Below are positions 34,832-47,414 of a stretch of 64,000 bases of DNA, piece after piece. The notes under the pieces are model-generated. The model saw only the letters and a program-made list of their open reading frames with translations, had not been told where the DNA came from and did not search any database. The DNA comes from Anastrepha obliqua (Eukaryota > Arthropoda > Insecta > Diptera > Tephritidae). Location: NCBI RefSeq assembly GCF_027943255.1, contig NC_072894.1, forward strand, positions 77,291,601 to 77,355,600. The letters run 5' to 3'. Numbering within the stretch: the stretch's first letter is position 1; each line of letters opens with the position of its first letter. A program made the translations under genes and the position numbers.

Positions 34832-35544
34832 GGGGCATTCTTCGCCAACCGGACACCCCCATCTGCCCAGAACAGTTTTTATAAAAAAAATGTTTCCCTA
34901 TGCCGAAATAAAAGCTTATGTCATGTACTTTAATTTGTCATGTGGCACTTTTTAAATATTCAAGATGGGCCTACTTTTCTAAAGGGATTAATGCATCGAT
35001 CTCTTCTCGATTTTCCCGACATTTTTTAGGCGATAATAGTTCTGAAAAGAACTGTTTGACAGGTATTAGATATTAATTTATTCTTTCAGAATTTTTTATA
35101 ATAATCTCCAGACAGTTTAACGATTAAGACATATACAGAACTTGTGCTGTCAATAAAACTGTTAAACAATGTTTTACGAAGTTTAGTGATATCGACAACA
35201 GATGCGATAATAGTTCTAAAAAGAACTGTTTGACAGATTTATTTTTAATAGTTTATTCGTTTAGACTTTTCTATAATTTGTTCAAATTATTTCTGTACCG
35301 TTAATGAAACAGTCGAACGTTGCACCAGAATCTCTCTCTCTACTTTTCTTAACAAACTACTTCATTTTTTTTTGGTGTTTTCCAACATATTTGTCAATAT
35401 TCGTCATCAATCTTGAATATTTAAAAAGTGCCAGATGACAAATTAAAGTACATGACATAAGCTTTTATTTCGGCATAGGGAAACATTTTTTTTATAAAAA
35501 CTATTCTGGGCAGATGGGGGTGTCCGGTTGGCGAAGAATGCCCC
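34832..35544. mobile_element. Foldback MITE, 713 bp with 135-bp terminal inverted repeats
   Basis: 34832..34966 and the complement of 35410..35544 agree over all 135 bp except two positions (AACAG/AATAG and CATGTGG/CATCTGG). Both start GGGGCATTCTTCGCCAACCG. Flanks are ATATATAT on both sides, compatible with an 8-bp target duplication but ambiguous in such sequence. The interior has no coding frame and carries a direct repeat (35030..35062 and 35204..35236) containing the hairpin AGTTCT-GAAA-AGAACT. Superfamily unassigned. Confidence 0.9.
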
Positions 35545-35649
35545 ATATATATAACTTCTGCTCAAATATGAACGAGACGTTATCAATAAAACGGTTCGCG
35601 GATGACATATGGCAAAAATAAATTTTTTGTTTTTTGGTAGGACTGTTAT

Positions 35650-35835
35650 CAGCTTACATGGCAAATTTCAGCGTGATATGTCATATAGTTTGTTTTCTGT
35701 GCTACTGTAAACAAGTCAAGCTCGAATGTGTTCTTCGAATTCTCTTTTATGACTTCAATTGTCTCAAAATGTTTTCCACGGAGCGGCAACTTGAGCTTGG
35801 GAAACAGGAAAAAGTCACATGGAGCCATATTTGTA
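35650..35835 (-). pseudogene. Mariner transposase C-terminal fragment
   Basis: The minus strand reads NMAPCDFFLFPKLKLPLRGK then HFETIEVIKENSKNTFELDL. APCD holds the third catalytic Asp of the DD34D mariner family. Same family as 7443..7950. It is cut on its upstream side by the SINE fragment at 35840. Confidence 0.7.
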
Positions 35836-35839
35836 TATA

Positions 35840-35925
35840 TAATTGGCACGTACACCCTTTTTGGATGTTTGGCCGAGCTCCTCCTCCTATTTGTGGTGTG
35901 CGTGTTGATTTTTCTATTGCACAAT
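35840..35925 (-). mobile_element. tRNA-derived SINE, 3' fragment
   Basis: The complement carries CACACCACAAATAGGAGGAG then GAGCTCGGCCAAACATCCAA and GGGTGTACGTGCC, matching the last third of the SINE at 43048..43369. The tRNA-related head is missing. Confidence 0.75.
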
Positions 35926-36840
35926 TATTTGATTTAACAATTTTTTCACATTGACAGACAGGAAAGAACTTTCTTTGGCAGTATATTTACTTTCGAAAAG
36001 CACTCTGGCAGTACCATTACTTTTGAAGTTATTACAAAAAGTTAATCCTTTTGGAAATAAAAACTTACCTTCAAGAAATATTTTATATGCTTAGCGTGGC
36101 TACTGTTTTCTTGCCAATCTCTTTGCTCTCGAAATATTTTAATTATTGCAATATTATCAGCCAAGGACTTGTTTCAAAAGTAAATCTGAAAGTCACTTTT
36201 TGGAAAGAAATACTTATTTTTATAATATATGAAATGCTCATAATATACTGAAATGCACTTTGAATTATTTAATTTTCGAAATGTTAAGTTTGACAGGCAT
36301 TTCAAGCAATTCGCAGTATCCTTACTTTCAAAAAGTACTTTTTTACATAGTGTAACTTCTTTTGCAATAACTTTTTGAAATATTTGCCAGTTCTGACAGC
36401 ACCTTAATCTCAACAAGCGCAGTACTGCAAAACAACATCGTAAGCAGCTCCCACATCAACTGCCAAAGAATTCAAGTACCCAAATGGCGCGCTAAAGCTT
36501 TCCTCGTCGCTCAGACTGCAAAATTTCTCAGTTCTGTTATTTTACCCCACTACTTGAGCGTCTGCATTGTTGATGCTTATTGGTTCTGGTTCTGGCACCA
36601 CACAGCTATTAATTAATTCTGATTGCTACTCTCTGAGCAAGCAACTGAATAGCTCTGGAATAGAAACAGCACTACGGAATGTTAGTTGTTTTATGTATAG
36701 CCAAATTAGCTTTGGAACGAAACACGCGCCAAATGCACTGACATGTACACACGCACACACATACACAGCTCAACAGTAGGCTCCAAGTGGAGTAGCATTC
36801 TTTGTGGCTCTATTGGAACGCAATGTATTATTTCCGTTTC

Positions 36841-36864
36841 ACGCACACACACACACACACACAC
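36841..36864 (+). repeat. CA microsatellite
   Basis: Eleven uninterrupted CA/AC units. Confidence 0.85.
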
Positions 36865-36939
36865 TAACACGTACACTTATGCGATAAACTAACAAATCAA
36901 CAAGTCAAACGTTACGCTCCACACAAATTTGAACCAATC

Positions 36940-37060
36940 TCGAAACGGAGCGAACGGCACCTCGAACACGATCAACAAGTGCGTTCATATTGCAGTTGCT
37001 CAGTGAATAGCCAACGTTTGATTCAGTTCGTTTAGTTTCTCACGAGCGGTCTTTTGGTTT
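36940..37060 (+). promoter_or_regulatory. Possible TATA-less promoter region
   Basis: Two arthropod initiator-like TCAGT sites (37000..37004 and 37023..37027) lie in a G+C-richer, non-repetitive stretch, with GCGAACG (36950..36956) fitting the pause-button consensus KCGRWCG but upstream of rather than after the initiators. It could be the 5' end of a gene with a long first intron beyond. Short motifs like these arise by chance, so this is weak. Confidence 0.2.
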
Positions 37061-39701
37061 AAACGTTTCTATCTTGTCGGGCGGATGGTGGCGCATGCGC
37101 ACGTTATAACTGATCCATTGTAATTTATTAATAATAAAAAAAAGTAAAAAACTCTACTACTTTTTGTGCCATTCATAATTTTTCATTACGAAATTGAAAA
37201 CGAATTCATTTGAGCATAAACTTACATGCTTACATATGTATATACGAATTGAATTTCGACGACTATAACTTGCATATGTTCTCATAAATGTGCGTAAGTG
37301 TGTTCAGAAGGTAAATCAGTGCCAAAGAGTTTATAAACTGAGTATTTTTAAGACTTATGAACGACAGGAACAGTGTACATTAACCAAATACGAAATTAAA
37401 TAAACTTTTTTTTGCATATGGAAAAAACCAACAGCTGCTAATACCGTCTGCTCTAAGCAATAAGTTGTTGTGGCTCACCTGGTGGGTGGCAATGCAAAAA
37501 CGAAAGGCGTGGAGTACAGCGACTAAAAATACTGGTTAGAATTCAAAACATAAATGCATATATGCATACAAATTTACGTATTTTCATACATACATACGTA
37601 AAGCAAAGTAAAACAAAACACACAAATAAAGTCGATTTAAAACTGGTAGCGAAAACTAGAATTTCTGTGACAATTTTTTACACAAATTTATTTTCAAATT
37701 GCAGCGAAAAGTTATAGCAAGACAACTGGTATATAAAACGTGCCGACATGTAAAAAAAAATAAAGATAAATAAATATAAAAACAAAAAAATATATAACAT
37801 CAGTAAACAACGACCAACTCAATGCACCACAAATGTTTCAATTGATTGATTTAGTTTGAGGAATAAAGTGTAATTGCAATATAGGAGTAACTCAGAACAG
37901 CACAACTGCATTTCTTACATATGTACATACATACATAGCTAATAGTGAAAATATTTGTAGTGAAACGCGAATTTATATTTGTGCGCCAACTTGCAGTGCA
38001 CATTTGCACTTCCGCTCCAGACTACGCACTACGTACGACAAGAAGAACAGCCAGCGACGCAGCGCCCACCTGTTGATCAGCGGCTGCAGTTTATTTACGA
38101 CGTGGCGCCCTCTCAGTTTTGAAGGCAACCGAGAACTTTGCCGTTTATTTTCGCGGTATGTTTTTATTTGCATATTCACACATGCATACATACACCAATG
38201 TATTTATATTTGAGTTTATAATCCACCAAAAAAGCCCAGCCCGTGTTTTGTTATCATACATAATTGAATTTAACCAAGTGCTAAGTTATCCTCTTATTAG
38301 AAGAATAGAAAAAAGTTTATCTAAATATTTATTGATCGCTTAGTGTTGTGTGAAATTTTGGTAATTGCTTTTGCAAATATGAAAATATTAAATAATATTA
38401 TTAGATATAAAGAGATGTCCAAAGAGAGTGCATACATTTTAAATTGATTCTGAAAATTTAAATAAGACACATTCTATGGGTTAAATGACGCTTGATATAC
38501 TTCACTAAACTATTCCTCTTTTTTCGCCCTCCAAATTGGTTATATAGGTTTTCAAAATAGTTGTTGAGTGAGTGATTAGTAAACGAATTCAAGTAATTTC
38601 GAAAATGGGACTGCGAGTTTTTGCGTCCGGTGAAGGAGACATTTTTTCCTCCCCAAATGCGTTCGTTTTCACTTCAAATAGGCGTCGAATCGACTTAACG
38701 TCTGTGATCGTTGTATACTTTTCAAGGCACAGCACGATTGGCCTTCAGCGGATTCGATTCACCTGGATAATTATCGGCTATTCCTTGGTCCTTGGTTGGA
38801 GATATTTTACCACGTTGTCTTACGAATTTTCTACGAATTTTGGTCCACAATTGTGTCCTTTATCACACATCGCACTTAAAAAGAATTTTATGATTTTTTG
38901 TTAATTTTCGAAGTAGTCAAATGGCGAAGCTATTTTCTCAGTGCAAGACCAAAATTCAGTTTTTGTATTGTACAATTTTCACAGTTTCGCTTTCTTGCAT
39001 TCAATCAGTTGAAATTCAATGAGTTTGATAGTTAAATTTTTCATTATATATATATTTTATGTATATTATTTATTATTATATGCATTTTTATTATATTAAT
39101 ATAATTCTGCAGTTTATTTCTCTATTTGATGTTCCAAATGGCTCTAAATTGCTGAATGACAGTGGTGACCAGACACTTTTAGAACTACTTAATTTTCTAA
39201 GGCAAGTCCATATTTTTTGTCAAATAAATAAAAATGAAAAATACAATAATTAAATACTTAAACCATTGAAACAAGATTTGCTGGTAAAGAAACACTCGTT
39301 TACCTGAAAGAATACGTTAAGTGCAGAGCAAGGCCGTCAGAAATTTCTAGTCGTATTCTACTCATTCGATAGGGTTTTTGTATATACTTGCGGCTTCAAC
39401 TCTACTTCTGATATTAACCTCCAAAATGATAAACTCATATGTCATTTGTAGGCGGTAACAAAATATATAGAACTTAGCTTAAAATCATTAATCCTTTGAT
39501 ATGCATGCGAAGCTTGCGTTGATGCGCTTTTTTACTTATTGAAGCGTAGGGCCAGTTCTGGTCTCAGTAAGCAGTTTGTTTCGAAAAGATGGGGAATTAG
39601 CCCAGGCTTTCTAGTCCAATGGGGGGCTGCTACCTTTGATAGCATACAGGTACTACTTGGCCTATGGGCATTCACGTTTATATAGCGAGCCGCTTGATAT
39701 A

Positions 39702-40253
39702 GGGTTTTCCAATAACAGGTGTTTTTGGTGAATGGATTGCGCTATTGAGAGATGATTAACGATTTTTTATGGCCGGAATTGGATAGTATTGATCTGAACA
39801 ACGATTATTTTCAACAAGACGGCGCTACGTGCCACACAAGCATGGAAACCATTGATCTTTTACAGGAAAATTTTCCGGACCGTGTTATCTTTCGAAGAGG
39901 TGATCACAATTGGCCACCGAGATTTTGGGATTTAACACCTTGTGACTTTTTTCTTTGAGGCCACGTAAAAGAGAAGGTCTACGCCAACAGCTCAGGGTAG
40001 ATTCAAGACCTCAAAGATAGAATTAGTGAGGCTATCGAGGACATAGGGCAGCCACTTTGCAATTCGGTTATGGAAAATTTCATGAAAAGGGTATTGTCCT
40101 ATTAGCGTGGTCGTGGCTGTTATTTGCCTGATGTTATTTTCCACTATTAACGGCATACCTTCATCTTTATAATGAAATAAACATCCGATCATTTATATTA
40201 AAAAACAGCATTTTTCTTTGAATATCAAAATAACACCTCTGTTTGGAAAACCC
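39702..40253 (+). mobile_element. DD41D (rosa-type) element, internally deleted, 552 bp
   Basis: Both ends are present and flanked by TA (39700-39701 and 40254-40255): GGGTTTTCCAATAACAGGTG on the left, complement GGGTTTTCCAAACAGAGGTG on the right. Inside, the transposase catalytic part reads FQQDGATCHTSMETIDLLQE then NWPPRFWDLTPCDFFL with 41 residues between the second and third catalytic Asp. The N-terminal two thirds of the gene are deleted, and a TGA replaces the Trp codon after DFFL. A derivative that could only move with help from an intact relative. Confidence 0.85.
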
Positions 40254-43035
40254 TATATAAGACGAACGCTCGCTATGGCCACCGCTAGCTTGTTGATAGA
40301 CGCTATCTTCTGCCTTGCGACCGAATTGTGTTGTGTGGATTGTTCTTAGCTTCGTTGCTTACACTTGACCTTACCGACATGGGAGGCTCTGTCAATAGCT
40401 ACACAATGATGGCAACACTTGAGAAGTGGTTTATAGTACTATTCATACGTTCGGCATACTATTCGTAAACAGCAAAATTAGCAAATAAATATGAAAAGAT
40501 CAAGACCATCCAAAGCACATTACGCTTTAAAAATGACCTCGTTCATTATTTGGTCACTAAGTTGCTAATATAAACGTACTCTATAATACTTCTAATACTT
40601 CCTTCTTATATATACTTCTAATACCTTCTTGTTCTTCTCTCCTACTTTCACCTTTTTACAGCCTTCTTTTTTTTATCAAATATTTTTCCCTAAAACACTT
40701 ATATATGCAATGTTATTTTTAAGCTTTAAGAATTTAGCTCAAACACTGAAAAGTAACTTATGGTTGTGTGTTTGATTAATAAAATAAATAAATTCCATAA
40801 AAAAGAGTCCGTTTGGCCTACACCTGATCTCTATGTAATGTAAAAGAGAAGAAGTGGTTCTAAGCTAAGATATACAATGTGAAATTTAAATAGAATTTTC
40901 CATGTATTTGGTCCAAGCATGTGATTGGATCACTTCCAATAGTCTACAGTGCAGTTTATAGAGTACTCTAAGTCTATTCCCAAATTCTACAGGAACATTT
41001 TTAACTATACCCGTACGTTGTATTTATACATACTTATGTTTATCCGTGCAAAACATATGCTTGTACATACATATACCAATGAAAATTACACAAAAAATGC
41101 TAAAAGGCCAAAAGGCACAATGAAACACTCTAATCATTTAAGTGGCGTATGAAAACCAGTACAACAACCACACACTTATACTCATTAAGTAGTAGAAGCA
41201 TCCATCCCGCCGATAAAAAGCTCAAATTTGAGCATTCAAGTGGGCCTGTGAGATTAAGTGTATTGATTACTTAAATATAATTGTAGTACACACACTTAAA
41301 CTCGTAGATATGTATAGTATAAAGCGAGCACTTCATAATCAATTGGCAAACAATTTTATTATCGCAGAGAATATTCCCCAGGCGTATGATACGCCAGATT
41401 ACTTTTTGGTGGTACTTATTAGCATTGCCAGAATTTGCTAATTATAACGTACATGAATGGAAAGAAATATTAACCAGCATACTTTGATTTCGCTTTATCG
41501 AAATCCACAAATAGAAAAAAGTTAAAGCAGGCAACCAATACTTGAAAGGCTTAATGTGAGGTAATTTAGAAAAGTCTGCCTACCAAATGCATAAATTAAG
41601 ATAAGGCGACAGGTTGATTTGTGTTGGTTGTAAAGCAATAAATTCGGCAGCAATTCGGGATTTTCAAATGATCACCGAGATACTGATTTTTTTAATCGTG
41701 CACTATATTTATTTATTAGTTTGAAGATAATGCGAACGAGTTGTCGAAGTTAATAATGAAATTTATTTGACGCTCCCCTGGCTCGAAACTACGAAACTAT
41801 TTCCGACTCTCTTCAAGATATTGAAATAAAATGATAACTGTATCGATCATGTATAATATGAATTACCATTTGCTACCTTATTCTCCAAAAAGGACACACT
41901 TGGACGTAGAGAGCCCGTTGTTATACCATTGAGCAAGCATTTTGCATTGCTAATGTCGCAACGGTTTCTTATCAATAGAACGCATTTGTCCGCAATAGAG
42001 CGAAGAAACTCATAAAAGCTTCTTGAACTCGGGTCCACTACCCAATCAAGTACTCTCCGACTTATTCTTGATAAAAAAGGACAGTGGAGAAAGTTCAATG
42101 TTTTAGATATCCTAGCGTACACGACAGCTGTGGCAAAATCGTACTCCGGAAAGTTTATTCTACTGTTATGCATCACCATTAGGCAAATACCAGTCACATA
42201 ACGTAGGTGGACGCGCTCAAAAAAGGCTTTAATCTTTCTTTATATAAGCCCGATTTGACGTGCTAACCCACATTTGGGGTTTTTTTGCCAATTGCGAGAG
42301 GTTTTTTTACCCCATTCCTACCAATAAAACAATGTTTATACAAAAGATCATATCTCGGAAATAGATAGTAAGTGATATTGATTTAGTGTCCTCTCCTGTT
42401 CATAGAAGAAAGATGAAGAAATTTACGTCCTTTAGAAATTCCGTTCTTTCTTAGGGTCAAAATTTAGCGATTTCCAAAAAATAAAAAACATTTATAAAAT
42501 TTTGTGGAATGCTAAAAAATCGAGAAGAAAAATTTAGGCGGTTTGCTCTCCAGTACCCTCTACATAAGAAAACTCTCTTACATAAGATAATGGATTGTCG
42601 TTGCCTGACCCTTTGATATTCTGTGGGCAATTTTCCTACCTTGGGTATTTATTTAAATAAACAACAGGCAGAAGAGTTGAACACGTGCTAAAAAGCCTAG
42701 TGAAAGTCTATTTTAAATAAGAGGTTTGTTTTTATGCAATATTTACGCCCAATTCTTCATTTGGTTTGCCTCCTTGTCGCTCAAACTGTTTACTTCTGCT
42801 TGCAGTTCTTCACAGGTAAAACATTTTCTTTTTACATTTTCTGAATTAGTAAGAAATTTTCCATAAAATATCAGTATTTTGTACGGCTGATTTCTGCCGT
42901 CTCTCATGGCGAGCAAATGAGTGGTATTGATAACAAATTCCACATTCACGAAGAACCAGAATCAGCCTATTGGGAATTCATAAGTTAAGTGAAAGTGGAA
43001 CTAAATGAGGAACTAGCGTCGTATTATATATGGCG
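40254..43035. other. A+T-rich spacer
   Basis: No gene recognised. The minus-strand frame at 42197..41847 (116 residues) and the one at 42949..42743 show no motif I can name. TACATA-type repeats near 41020..41080. Confidence 0.4.
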
Positions 43036-43047
43036 TAGGAAACGTAG

Positions 43048-43369
43048 GCGGCCGCCGTAGCCGAATGGGTTGGTGCGTGATCACCATTCGGAATTCACTG
43101 AGAGGTCGTTGGTTCGAATCTCGCTGAAAGCAAAATTAATAAAAACATTTTTCTAATAGCGGTCGCCCCTCGGCAGGCAATGGCAAACCTCCGAGTGTAT
43201 TTCTGCCATGAAAAAGCTCCTCATAAAAATATCTGCCGTTCGGAGTCGGCTTGAAACTGTAGGTCCCTCCATTTGTGGAACAACACCAAGACGCACACCA
43301 CAAATAGGAGGAGGAGCTCGGCCAAACACCTAACAGAAGTGTACGCGCCAATTATTTATTATTTTTATT
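43048..43369 (+). mobile_element. tRNA-derived SINE, full length (322 bp) with target duplication
   Basis: The head has RNA polymerase III promoter boxes: A box TAGCCGAATGGG (43058..43069) and B box GGTTCGAATCT (43111..43121). The body contains GCGGTCGCCCCTCGGCAGGC and CATGAAAAAGCTCCTCATAA, and the end is GTACGCGCCAATTATTTATT. It is flanked by a perfect 12-bp duplication, TAGGAAACGTAG, at 43036..43047 and 43370..43381. Five other full or partial copies lie at 35840, 50348, 53395, 56299 and 60021. A partner LINE is not identified. Confidence 0.9.
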
Positions 43370-43381
43370 TAGGAAACGTAG

Positions 43382-43710
43382 TCGATATGGGAACACTCAA
43401 CTTCGTACAAAACTGCCAAAATTATTCTAAGAACTCGGAATACCAGAGCTGCAAACTTCATTACCTGCTTTGCCACTGCTCTGCTCTCTGAAGGACTCGA
43501 CAAATGGGTCTGGGATCAACATATTTTTCATCTTTGAAGGATATTGCTGACAAAAGGCTGAACGATTTGTTCAAACTCGCGAATCGTAATGAATTATATA
43601 AATTGATATCTTCGACTTCAGATACATAGCACTGGCAACACAATGGATCCTAGGGGTCTAAGTGAGATCTTTTTACTGATCAACCAGCGTTACCTAACCT
43701 TACCTATTGC
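43382..43710 (+). pseudogene. Non-LTR retrotransposon 3' end with CCTAA-type tail
   Basis: One plus-strand frame reads FVQNCQNYSKNSEYQSCKLH, YLLCHCSAL, a stop, then RTRQMGLGSTYFSSLKDIAD and KRLNDLFKLANRNELYKLIS. This is the CxxC...H(F/Y)LCxCPAL...R...LG pattern near the C terminus of R1/I-like polyproteins. It is followed by about 70 bp of 3' UTR ending ACCTAACCTTACCTA. The SINE at 43048 is inserted immediately upstream, within or at the edge of this element. Confidence 0.65.
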
Positions 43711-46068
43711 AGACTTCACATATGGTCAAAAGTTACAATACAACTTCTATGCGGTTCGCCTGCCGTCTGGAGTGCTATGAATATTTTACAGGGACGTTCC
43801 CTTTCCTGCCAATTTTTCTGCTGACTTTCTTGGAATATTTGAACTTTGTATTTTCGGGAATATTTGGACTGTAGTGGAATTCTTAGCCTTCAGTTTGTTT
43901 AGAGTTTTTCTGTATTCGAGCACTGTCCTAAATGAGGTTTCGGAGCTGTGTTAGTGCTTTTTTAGCATCTTAGTGAAGAGTATCTGATTGCAAGTTGAGT
44001 GTAGAATTTCCAATTTTTTCTAGCGCTGTGAGCTCAACTTGAAAAATATTGCGTTAGTCAAAGAGCCAAAAAGTGTTGTTGAGTGCAGGCTCTTGCGTGT
44101 ATAGCTCACTTCCTAATTTTTGATTTAGTATAGATGACTGCATCTTCATCCCATTCGTTCCTCGAGGGTACGCGTGTTGCAAGCCAGTGTTCCGGAAGCG
44201 GAAACTGAAGTGTAATACTTTTACGTAAAATGTGTGCGGGGCTTTAAAAAACCTAGAATTTATACCGAAATTGGACTTTCTTGCATTCATCAAAGTACGA
44301 TTTCGGGAACCCGAAACACAATCCCGCGACTTCGGGTTTATCAAGCATAGAATGTGAATATACGGCTTAGTTGGCTGACAACTAGTAAAACACCAAATGA
44401 TAAGAAAGCAGGCAAGAAAATCCAATCGTTTTTTTGCTAGGGAGACGGGTTCTTAATCAAGCAAGACAGCGGGATACTCTCAAATAAAATATGTATGGAT
44501 GTATGTGTTTGATTAACACTAATGATAAGGCTTTGTTACAATTAAGTATTTATGTTTACAACTTTACTATTTGTGTGACACAATTTCACTTTCTTGTAAA
44601 AAAATACGTTGGCAAGTATCTAACCATTAACAAAACGGTAATCACAAATTAATCGGTTGATAACCTAAAAAAAAAAACTTGCTCCAAAATACTAGAAAAA
44701 TATAAAATGGTGGTCTTGTGTTTCAAAATGCATTCGATTTGCCCTAAATTCAGCAAATATGTAGAAGGCAAACAAGTGCATAAATTAACGAAAGCAACGT
44801 TTAGTTACTGAAGTTCAGCGATAAAAACGAAAAAGGAATTAACAAAAAATCGACTTAACTTCCAAAATTATATTGATGATGTAAAAGAAGAGCAGCGCGA
44901 TCGTTTGTTGATCAGACGCTGAAAAAGTTCGAAATGTTAGCACGAAAGTTAACCGGAATTCCTAGAATGTGTCTTTGATGCTTTAGCCGCCTGCATAAAT
45001 CAACTTGTATATGTTTTGCACACTACCAGCAAACAATAAACAGAACAAACATAGCACGTCAAGATATACATATGTACATACATAGTTTTCCGCATTTATA
45101 TTTGGTATCAGCTAAAGGAGTCGAGAACTGGCAGCTTAAAAATCAGTTAGCACGAATTTAATAAGAATGTTTTTTTCATGTCTCCTTTTCCTTTTTCGAT
45201 CACCTTCGCGTAATTAATGTCAGATGTTAGCTTATTCATACATACAAACGTGTGTATGTGTATGTTTAATCCTCGAGGTACCTTTTTCTCTAAACTAATT
45301 TTTGGCACATTAATTTGAATTTCGAATTTGAAATTTCAAAGTGGCAACAGCAGATGCCGTTTCTTTCGCTCCACAAATGGCTGGCAGTCTTATATCAAAT
45401 CAATCGATCGTATGTAGGCTCGAAAACAGTTAAAAGCTGCCAAAACTGTCTAATTCGAGCCATATATATATATGACAGCAGTAACAACAAGAACAACAAA
45501 TACTCGCCTTTGGCCGATTGTGGCAGTCGTTTTCTTTCCACTCTTTACAGTTGTATGGTAGTTGTTTTTGGTTCTGCCACTTACGCATACAACCCTCAAA
45601 GTCATTCGCCAAATATGGTGGAGTAACTATTAGCATTTTTTGTTATTATTATTGTTGTTGTTATTTGTATATGTCATGTTTGTCAGCAAAACTTTCTGCT
45701 TTTGTCAATTTGCCGATTTTAAAAAGGAAATACGTGTTTCGCGAAAAAAAGTGCGGCAAAAGGTGGATTGTCTATACTTAAACATGAATAGGAAGTTGAA
45801 AATGTTGCAAAAATCAATATTTAATTTCTTTGTTCTTCCTAATTGGATTTCGAATAATAATTCCGCATCAGTATTGCAATACAATTTAAGTAAATATCCA
45901 CATAATTAAATATAATAAAATACTTTAACATTTAAATAAAATATTGTCAAGAGTAAATGTGGTACCGAAGAAAATTAAAGATATTGAAAGCTCATAAACA
46001 AAACTCCTGCAGGGTATTAAAAGACATGCGAACATTGTGTTTTTTTTTTTTGTTTAATTACAATAAGA
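43711..46068. other. Spacer without recognised gene
   Basis: Includes a 123-residue minus-strand frame (44425..44054) and plus-strand frames around 45315..45909 with no recognisable motif; base composition gives no support for coding. Confidence 0.4.
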
Positions 46069-46168
46069 ACCTTAGACCCTTAAAAAAATCCTACTTAAGT
46101 CCTAAACTAAATATTTCAATAACCTTAGACCCTTAAAAAAAACCTACTCAAGTCCACAACTAATTGAT
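46069..46168 (+). repeat. Two-copy tandem repeat, 52-bp unit
   Basis: AACCTTAGACCCTTAAAAAA starts at 46069 and again at 46121; the second unit has diverged at about six positions. Confidence 0.75.
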
Positions 46169-47414
46169 AGCGTGGAGTTAAAAATAATGGGAACACGAAG
46201 GATACGCAATGTATTTTTTAAACGAATTTGTAAATTTTGCAGCAGTTTCCAGGCCACTTAGAATATGCGGTGCCAGGAAAAGTCCTCTGCATATATATAA
46301 TTGCCGCCTTCGATTCATCACTGCTCTGCTCGCCATGCGGACAATTTTTGTGCAGTACCAACAACCATTTAGTGGTCACTCTGTTTCTATTCGCTTAGTT
46401 CACAAACGTCAAGTGAAGAGTCTTCAAAAGTGACGCCTAGATGTGAGTAGTTTAGTTTAGTTTTCATTTTAGGCATTCGAAAAGTAGACAGATGTACACT
46501 TTTACATGATAAAATAACGCGTTAAAATCATGGTATTGAAACTTATTGTGAAAATAGTCGATTTTTAAGAACAACATATCGCAAAGTTTGAGATTTTTTT
46601 GATATTTCGGACGAAAAATCAATTGAATGACTCGATAATTCAAAGGCTGGTGAAAAAATTTTAGGAAAATGGATTTGTCGAGGTTAGAAAAAGGACTGAC
46701 AGACCAAAAAATGGCCGTTCTATTGAAAATACTGCTGCAGGAGCGCAAAGTGTTTGCTGAACTGCCTTCAACATCAATAACTGAACAACAATTAGGCATT
46801 CAGGAATCGAAATTTTACTATATTTTGCATACTTCGTGCAGCAGTGAAATTGAAAAGCAGTGAAATTACAGTTTGAGCCACATGTCGGTTAGAAGCAGGA
46901 CGCTTGTCTTTTGGCCATCCCATGTCGGGATTAAACCATTGGCATACTTTCAGATGGGACGCTTTGAAAAGTAATGCACTTAAGTAACTGTTTATCAAAA
47001 AGAAAATAATGCAGTGCTGCCAAATTATATGCAAAATTAGATTCAAGGGAAATTTTATATTTTTTTCATTACCCGGTATGTGTCGGTGAATCGAAAGCAG
47101 CAAATTTTTAATATTGTCTCCACTGTCTAAGCGAGTTTATTATTTCATTCGCTTGCTTGTGCGCCTATAAATATGCAAGGATCAACGGCTACTGAAATAA
47201 CTTATCTAAGGCGTACAGCATTTTATAATCTGTCAATGGCGTTTAGCCATGCTCTTTCCCATAAGGGCACAAAACATCTCCCGTGAGGTTGCCTAGCCTC
47301 AGAACCACACCCACTTCTCATAAATATTGTAGTAGTAGAATTACATGCATGTATTCGATATCTGTACTCGTTATGAGTATAAGATAAGGAAATGAGAGCA
47401 AAGTTGCAATTAAT
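46169..47414. other. Spacer without recognised gene
   Basis: A+T-rich, only chance frames seen. Confidence 0.4.

Larger units (their letters stand above)
35926..39701. other. Spacer, partly unique, with a possible promoter
   Basis: No coding gene recognised. 36400..38200 is less repetitive and slightly richer in G+C; it holds a CA microsatellite (36841..36864) and initiator-like motifs at 37000 and 37023. An open frame at 38572..38904 (plus) resembles nothing I know and is probably chance. Confidence 0.4.

Noticed and set aside
38572..38904. Open frame of 110 codons (plus)
   Set aside because: No recognisable motif, no splice context, and A+T-rich DNA of this size gives such frames by chance.
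41847..42197. Open frame of 116 codons (minus)
   Set aside because: Reads without a known domain; flanking frames are full of stops. Could be an unknown element fragment but nothing supports a gene.
44054..44425. Open frame of 123 codons (minus)
   Set aside because: No recognisable family, no conserved-looking motifs; kept only as spacer.
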